Below the pieces are notes generated by a model. The model saw only the letters and a program-made list of their open reading frames with translations, had not been told where the DNA came from and searched no databases. Of a DNA stretch of 64,000 nt, positions 57,806 to 64,000 are shown one piece after another. The translations under genes and the position numbers were made by a program. This DNA comes from Lactarius indigo (lineage: Eukaryota; Basidiomycota; Agaricomycetes; Russulales; Russulaceae), in NCBI GenBank assembly GCA_025766275.1, contig JAFKAC010000120.1, forward strand, positions 62,001 to 126,000, read 5' to 3'. Every line of letters begins with the position of its first letter. Position 1 is the stretch's first letter.

Positions 57806-60800
57806 ATGGATTCCGAACGTAAGCACGAATCCCCAGAGTCCGAATTGTCCTGACGTTAGTAACTGACTGATTATCCCCTCCTCTTTACAGTCTCAATTAC
57901 CGATATCGACAGACAGATCGCTTCTTTGGAGAATTCAATCTCGCATTTCCCTCGACTGTATTCAGAGCATATCACTTTCGTCCACAGCCTCGCTAATGCG
58001 CGACTCGTGCGTTATGGAATGTCGCAGCAGAAGGAAGACCTTGACAAGTCCATTCTACACTACACTGAGGCGATCCTTCTGCCCGTTTCGCGTGCTAGAG
58101 ATTCATTCCACGTCGTCCAATTACTCTTTCACCTCGCGGGGGCTCTTCTTGATCGCTCCAAAGACTTCGACCAGACCGAGGACCTCAAGTATTGTATCGA
58201 GTACCTCCGGTATCTCCAAGGACTACCCCTTGAATCCTTCGACATCCCCAGGAACGACGTTATATCAATGCTCATTCGGGCGTTGGGTGCTCAAGTTGAG
58301 TCAGGAACTGTGAACGCGACAAGGGATATCGGGGAGATGGTGGACCTCTGCCGTGAACTCCTCACCTCCAACATATCTGCAGACATTTCCGTTCCCATTT
58401 TTACATCCTTAACTGAGGCTGTCACTACCGAGTATTACAGAGGACGGCCCGTCCAGTTGCTAGACCAAGTCGCTGAATGCCTACGGGACGCGGTGAAGAT
58501 GTGCCCGCCAGGTTCTCACCTTGCCATGCTTTCGCTGTCGCTGGCCGCCATGCTCGACTTTCGCTTCACCGAAACCCATTCAAATGATGATTATGAGGAA
58601 GCAATGGCGGTATTGGAAAGAGTCCTCGATCATAATCAACCTGGAGAGCTTCTGGATCCAATTCGAGATCTAGCTTTGTCACGTGCCGCCTCGCTCGCAG
58701 TCTCCAGAGCGGCAATCTTCAAGAACCCAGAGAATTTCGAAGTGGCAATTTCTTGTCTGCGTGCCGCGCTCAGCTCTTCCATCTCTGGACCGCTTCGCCT
58801 TAGCGTCACTAAGAGTTTATCGACGCTCGTCCATCGTCGTTTTATGAGTTACAGTCTCGATGAGAGCCGCGAAGAAGCAAATTCTTATCTGTCACAAGTA
58901 GTCGACCTATCTTCTCAGAGCCTGGAAAAGTCTCAGGTATATGTTACTGAACCAGGCGCCATTCTGGAGACCTATTCGACCGCAGTGTTACAGCAGAAAA
59001 TTGAGCGTCTTAAACAACTGATCTCCAACACCACACTAGGGACAGAACACCACAAATCCCTCGAAGAACTTGTAGATTGCTATAAATACAAGTTCTTCCG
59101 TACTAACGATATATCTGATATCGAAGAGTCTATCAAGTATAGCCGTCTCCGGCTCGATTCAGCTCATTCCAATGATCCCTGGAGAATCGTTCCCCTTTAT
59201 TCCCTGAGCGAGGTCCTCCTCCTCGCGTTCAGGCATACTAACAAGATCAACTACCTTGATGAGTCAATCGTCGTTGGCTATGACATTCTCAAGTTGAAAA
59301 GTGCAGGGACCAGACAATTTTACTCAATTCCGAGGCTTGTGTCATCTGTACTCACCCGCTGGCGGTTGCTTAGTCGAAGAGAGGACTGCCTTGAAGCCAT
59401 ACGATTGATGTCATCGGCCGTTGACGATCAATATGTGCAGGAGCCTGAACGATTCGAAGTTTCCTGCCGCTGGGCCATCCTCGCGCGATGTACCGAGCAC
59501 CCCTCTGTCCTGACCGCTTACAAGAGCTCAATCTCATTGATGCAAAGGTCCTTATCCTTCGCTCCAACAGTATCCGTCCAACACACTCGTCTCGTGGAAA
59601 TGGGCGAGCGATGTCGAACCATGCCACTCGACTACGCGTCCTATCAGGTCGAATTAGGTCTATTTGAGGAGGCAATCGAGACACTGGAGCAAGGGCGGGC
59701 GCTACTTTGGTCCGAAATGCGTAGCTTCCGTACCCCGATTGCCCTACTTATCGAAGAAAACTCGCCATTGGTAAAGAGATTTGCGGAGATTAATCAAGAA
59801 CTCGAAATGATGACTGTATCCGTCACACCGAGTGCGAGGCCAGAAATGGAAGACGGCATCATTCAAGGTAGAGACGGGAGTGATGCATTCGGTCGGCTCG
59901 TGGTAAAGCGGCAGAAACTGATGGGGGAGCGGGATGCACTGGTTTCAGAGATCCAAGGCCAGCCAGGGTTGGAAGGATTCTTGAAGGCGCCATCATTTAC
60001 CACTCTCCACTATGCCGCCTCTCGTGGCCCTGTCGTTCTCATTAACCATTGCAAATGGCGCTCTGATATCCTCATTCTGTTCCCTAACTCATTTCCTTGC
60101 GCCATTCCTACCGCCAGTGATTTCTACGCTCGGGCAAACAAACTACGGGATGAACTAGTCGATGCGCGGAAGCGTGGTCTTGAATCGCGCGAATACCAAG
60201 ATGCTCTATGCTCCGTACTCAAGGGCCTCTATGAGCTCATTGGAGCACCGGTCATCAAGAGGCTTCGGTTGTTAGGCGTACCAGAGCAGTCTCGAATCTG
60301 GTGGTGCCCGACCTCGGTCTTCTGCTCCCTTCCCCTCCATGCGATGGGCCCTATCCCATCAAATAATACTTCCGAGAGATATTTCTCGGATCTGTACATC
60401 CCTTCGTATACACCGTCGCTCTCTGCACTCATCGAGTCTCGCATCGCAAGCCCACAGATGCTGGCAAAGCCCTCATTACTCCTTGTTGCACAACCAGACG
60501 ATTCTCTTCCAGGCGTGAAGGAAGAGATCAAGGTTATACGAAAGCTGGAAGAACGTGTCACGGTGACGAGTCTTATCTCAAGTGAGGCAACACCCGCTTC
60601 CGTAGTCGAGTGCCTCCGAGGCAGCCGGTTCGCCCATTTCGCATGCCACGGAGTGCTGGAGACTGGGAAGCCATTCGAGGCATCGTTTAAGCTTCACGGG
60701 GGCTCGCGTCTTACCCTGCTGGACATTGTATGGTCTCGGCTTCCGGATGCGGAATTCGCATTCCTTTCTTGTTGTCACGCCGCAGAAATCACTGAAGAGA

Positions 60801-61066
60801 GCATAGCGGACGAAGGGCTTCATCTCACTGCTGCGATGCAGTATTGTGGATTCCGAAGCGTTGTTGGGACGATGTGGGAAATGGCGGATACGGATGGGCG
60901 AGACCTTGCGAAGAGCTTTTACAAGTCGTTGTTCTCCAGAGAAACGCCCTGTGTGCCGTATTACGAGCGAACTGCGGAGGCGCTGCGAGATGCGACACAG
61001 AAGCTTCGGAAGAAGAGAGGAATCACGCTGGAGAGATGGGTGAACTTTGTGCATTATGGTGCTTGA
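57806..61066 (+). CDS. TPR-CHAT protein, array copy 2
   Basis: Micro-exon 57806-57818 (ATG GAT TCC GAA C) plus 57891-61066 give 1062 aa. Overall plan and most residues match copy 1, with scattered replacements concentrated in the N-terminal helical part (e.g. around residues 60-75, 130-170 and 225-260). The CHAT domain is nearly constant: His924 in HFACHGVLETG and Cys966 in FAFLSCCHAAE are kept. Notable changes near the active site are DIVWSRLPD for DIVRSRLPD and ADEGLHLTAAM for ADEALHLTAAM. A single-codon deletion in the helical region (ALSSSIS versus ALSSSSIS) and similar edits show in-frame evolution without any stop, so the copy is likely functional. The neighbouring carrier copy has decayed, so selection appears to keep this gene independently. 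Confidence 0.92.
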
Positions 61067-61689
61067 CGGTACGTCTTCGGTGAATGCCGATTTTCAGTAC
61101 ACACACGACTCGGCGCTTAAAAATTCTCAGAAAGCTCAAGATCCTGTCGGATATATTGTGTCATCGCGCAGGGACCAGCACTCGTTGGTATCTACGTTAG
61201 ATAGGCTCAAAATTTCGCTATATTGTCTCAAAATCACCCATATAGTAGTCGAACTCCAGCCCATGGAAATTTTCGAAACGTGTTCTGTTCTTACGTCCAC
61301 ATATCCCATCTATATAAGATGACGGCGCAGAATATGCGACGGAGCATCTAGCCCTGGCCCCGAAGGTAAGATATGGCAGATAACTCACTAGAGTGTTTTT
61401 TTTTTTTTTGAGCACAAAGATATATGTGTGTGCTCGCGACCACGGAGGGCAAAAGGGGGGAAGTGTCTCGGCATTGATGTGGAGGACAAGCCCGACTACC
61501 GCCAGACGAGATATGCTGAAGCTATATAATGAAACGCCTTGCAGTAAGAGTCGTCGATCGTCATTCGTAGATATCTAGAAAAAGACGTCCTTTTGTTCGT
61601 TTCGTGTCCGCTGAGCCGTAGGGTCGGTTTCTGCTGACTGAGCATAATGTGTCAATGAAAGTGCTGTTTAAAAAGTGAGCGTAGGGGTG
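61067..61689. other. Spacer downstream of CHAT copy 2
   Basis: Begins with sequence shared with the copy 1 downstream flank, then diverges. A T-run lies at 61397-61410. No gene is supported. Confidence 0.4.
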
Positions 61690-61905
61690 GGGCGCATTTG
61701 GACGATTGAGCAAATGGCCCGGTACGCGCGTGTTGCGCACACCGAGCCTCGACGCGACAGAGAGGATTGTACACACGGTATTGGAATTCTTAAGCAGATT
61801 TGAGTCACGCCCTCGCCGCGGACGCACAAGAGGGAGGTATGGGAGAGCCGACTGGGTCGGTCTGGCGCGTCCACGGTCTCGCGGTGCTTGGGCAGCATTC
61901 CGAGG
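61690..61905 (-). pseudogene. Residual carrier fragment in unit 3
   Basis: About 61705-61790 matches the carrier exon 6 region (TGTTGCGCAC-CCGAGC-TCGACG-GACA on the plus strand versus GTCGCGCACAGTGCGCCGAGCTTCGACGAGCCAGACA), and about 61838-61890 matches exon 3 (GGTCGGTCTGGCGCGTC). The intervening exons are deleted. This proves that the carrier was duplicated twice with the CHAT gene and lost in the third unit. Confidence 0.65.
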
Positions 61906-63118
61906 CTACTTCTGTGCCGAGCCAAAAACATCGACTTGACGAAAACGTAAATGATATTCCAATACTGATACGGAACGGTGTAGGATAGCCGCGCCTACAG
62001 ACTTCCTGCAGCTCTGCAGGCCTTCTCTGCAAGGCGAGTAGGCCAATCTCGCTGCCCACTGACCCAGTCATCCCTCTCCGCGTAGTAAAATCAGGACTTG
62101 CGGTCGTCTCTCTGTCCAGGAAGGCAGGACTAGATGGACGGTCCAGAGGAAGGCGCTGCGAGAGCAGTGAGAGATATGCGAACGCGCAGGGCCAAGGAAG
62201 GCGGATGATGAGCTATGTACGCCCCAGTTGGTGAGGGCAGAGGTTAGGGGATCAGGCATCGGACAGACTGTGAGTTGGGAATAGTATGAACGCACCAAGG
62301 GGGAGGTGCGGGCGCGGCCCAGCAGCGTGGAATTTCAGCATTTCCTAAATAAACGGCTGCAGGCTCCGATCCCACCAGAAATGCCCTTCTCGGAACCATA
62401 CGCGACGAGCCTCGGAACTCATAGTGTGCTTGTACCTATGCAAGCAGGGTCGTGGAATTGTTGGGGAAAGAGCGGTCGGCGGCGTTGTAGGACGAGAAGC
62501 CTAAGTGTGCGTGGGGGAAAGTGGTGATCGATGACACTCTGACGGCTTGGGGAATTGGTTGTGAGGAGGATCGCGTCCGAAACTGCACCTAAAGGTCGGG
62601 GGCCTGGGCTTCCTGAACAAGGTAAAATCGCATGTCAGTAGAAACGAGAACGAGTCCGAATCAGGGAAGGGAAGAGGAAGGTACAGGGAGTAGGGATAAA
62701 AAGTATGACTGTGACTCTGTGAGTCGTGACAGCACCACGTAGCTTGTAACCTCCATGGGCCTTGGTAATACCCCAAAATCTATTGTACTCCCTTTTTTTT
62801 TCTCCGAATACTGTGTCACATGTCAATGTGAGATCGCGTCCGCTCCTTCTCCAACTTATTCTTAGGTTGTGTATGATTTTTGCGAATTTTGCACAGCCTT
62901 TCTGGCTATTGGACTCAGGGCTGGGTGAACACGTGCAACTCGTGTTGTCGCTGTGTGAGCGTGCGCTTGATGTCACGGTGGTCGGTCAAGGCGTGGCCTG
63001 CAACTAGCGAAAGGCTCTTCAAGTTCGTTTGTTCACCAGCCCTTCTTCCATCGCAAACCAGAGCGTTAAATTGAACTCGCTGGGAGACCCACAATTTTTC
63101 ATTTTCACGCATTGGACC
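61906..63118. other. Spacer and promoter region of CHAT copy 3
   Basis: No gene supported. The last 250 bp carry short blocks shared with the CHAT promoters of units 1 and 2 (AACTCGTGTTGT, the TTTTCACGCATTG-ACCATGGA start context). Confidence 0.4.
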
Positions 63119-64000
63119 ATGGACCTCAAATGTAGGTCCACATCTCCCAAGTCCTAACCGTCCTATCGTTTGATTGACCCCCGACCCTCCTTACAGTCCC
63201 GATCGCTGTTCTTGATGGCCTCATCAAATTTGTTCAGGCTTCACTCTCACTATTCTCTCGATCCCATTTAGTTGGCATAATTTGCATCCATACTCTCGCA
63301 ATGCTGCGATTAGCGCGCTATAAGCTGTCACGAAAGAAGGAAGATCTCGACAAGTCCATTCTCCACTACACTGAGGCAGTCATACTCCCGCCTGTTTTCT
63401 GGGCCAGACTTTCCGTCAACACGCTCCGCTTTCACCTCTCATCGTCTCTTCTCGACCACCTCGATCGCTTCCAGAATTATAAACAGGCCGAAGACATCCA
63501 GATTGCTATCGAGTACCTCCGGCAAATCCGAGGTCTACCCCTTGAATTCTTCGATGTCCACAGAAACGACATTACGATAAAACTTATCCAGGCATTGGCC
63601 GCTCAGGTCGAGTCGGAAGCTGGGGACGGGACACAGAATATCGACGAGATGGTGACCCTCTGCCGCGAACTCCTTGCCCCCAACATATCGACAAAGTTTC
63701 CCTTCGCTGCTTGTATATCCTTGTGTGACACTGTAAACACAGAGTTCATTCGAGGAAGATCCATTCAGTCGCTAGACGCTGTCATCGGATGCCTACGGGA
63801 CGTGGTGAAGGTGTACCCATCAGGTTCGAACGACGTTTTGTTCGCGCTGGCCAACACACTCTACGTTCGCTTCTTCGAAACTAATTCAAATGACGATTAT
63901 GAGGATGCAACTGCGCTCTTGGAAAAGATCCTCGATCCCAATCGGCCTGGAGAGTGTCGGGATTCAATTCGGGGTCTAGCCTCTTTACTTGCCACTCAGT
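63119..64000 (+). CDS. TPR-CHAT protein, array copy 3 (5' part; runs off window)
   Basis: Micro-exon 63119-63131 (ATG GAC CTC AAA T) is followed by a GTAGGT...TTACAG intron and an exon from 63197 that stays open to the last base, about 272 codons. The translation aligns throughout with copies 1 and 2 (e.g. KKEDLDKSILHYTEAVIL, IEYLRQIRGLPLEFFD, MVTLCRELLAPNIS, CLRDVVKVYPSG, NDDYEDATALLEKILD) but is much more diverged than those two are from each other. This makes it the older duplicate or one under faster change. Only the N-terminal helical part is inside the window, so presence of the CHAT domain is inferred from the family, not seen. Confidence 0.85.

Noticed and set aside
1..64000. tRNA genes, rRNA, CRISPR arrays, LTR retrotransposons and bacterial-type signals
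   Set aside because: Scanning for T-loop-like GGTTCGAATC boxes with pairing arms, spaced direct repeats and long terminal repeats gave nothing convincing; ribosome binding sites and operons do not apply to this eukaryotic sequence.

Overview
This 64 kb window looks like nuclear DNA of a filamentous basidiomycete, probably an Agaricomycete. Its genes are split by many 45-60 bp GT-AG introns with CTAAC/CTGAC-like branch sites. It carries fungal housekeeping genes (SEC31, GPN2, a mitochondrial FAD/folate-type carrier) beside families that expand in mushrooms: a UbiA-type membrane enzyme, a GH16 glucanase, a Ser-rich single-pass membrane protein, and TPR-CHAT proteins. Most models below were spliced by hand from donor/acceptor sites and frame continuity. 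They are supported by sequence logic, not by transcripts or database searches.

Layout. 1-5.8 kb: SEC31 (minus, 3' end beyond the window) diverges from a UbiA-superfamily gene. 5.8-11.5 kb: almost gene-free, but holds a decayed copy of the 5' part of GPN2. 11.5-14.9 kb: GPN2 and an Arb1-like gene in tandem on the minus strand. 14.9-22.5 kb: gene-poor, with a tiny secreted-protein gene and a 683 bp TA-flanked terminal-inverted-repeat element. 22.5-27.6 kb: a membrane protein and a GH16 enzyme. 28-32.5 kb and 41.7-47 kb: four members (here A-D) of an unrecognised secreted repeat-protein family, two in each cluster, each inside its own segmental duplication. Between the clusters lie a TPR-CHAT gene (minus) and a C2H2 zinc-finger gene. 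48.5-50.3 kb: a low-complexity Ser/Pro-rich protein.

50.8-64 kb is the most dynamic part. A head-to-head pair (mitochondrial carrier on minus, TPR-CHAT on plus) has been duplicated in tandem about every 5.1 kb. The first carrier is intact, the second is a clear pseudogene and the third is only a scrap. The CHAT gene stays open in all three units, the third running off the window end. The CHAT proteins keep the His and Cys expected of an active caspase-like CHAT protease.

Two groups deserve attention: the secreted A-D family (conserved signal exon, 5'-UTR intron, intron phase and LxSLD tail around variable repeat modules), and the CHAT array, whose selective retention while its duplicated neighbour decays suggests selection on CHAT copy number or diversity. 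A role in cell death or self/non-self recognition is inference only.
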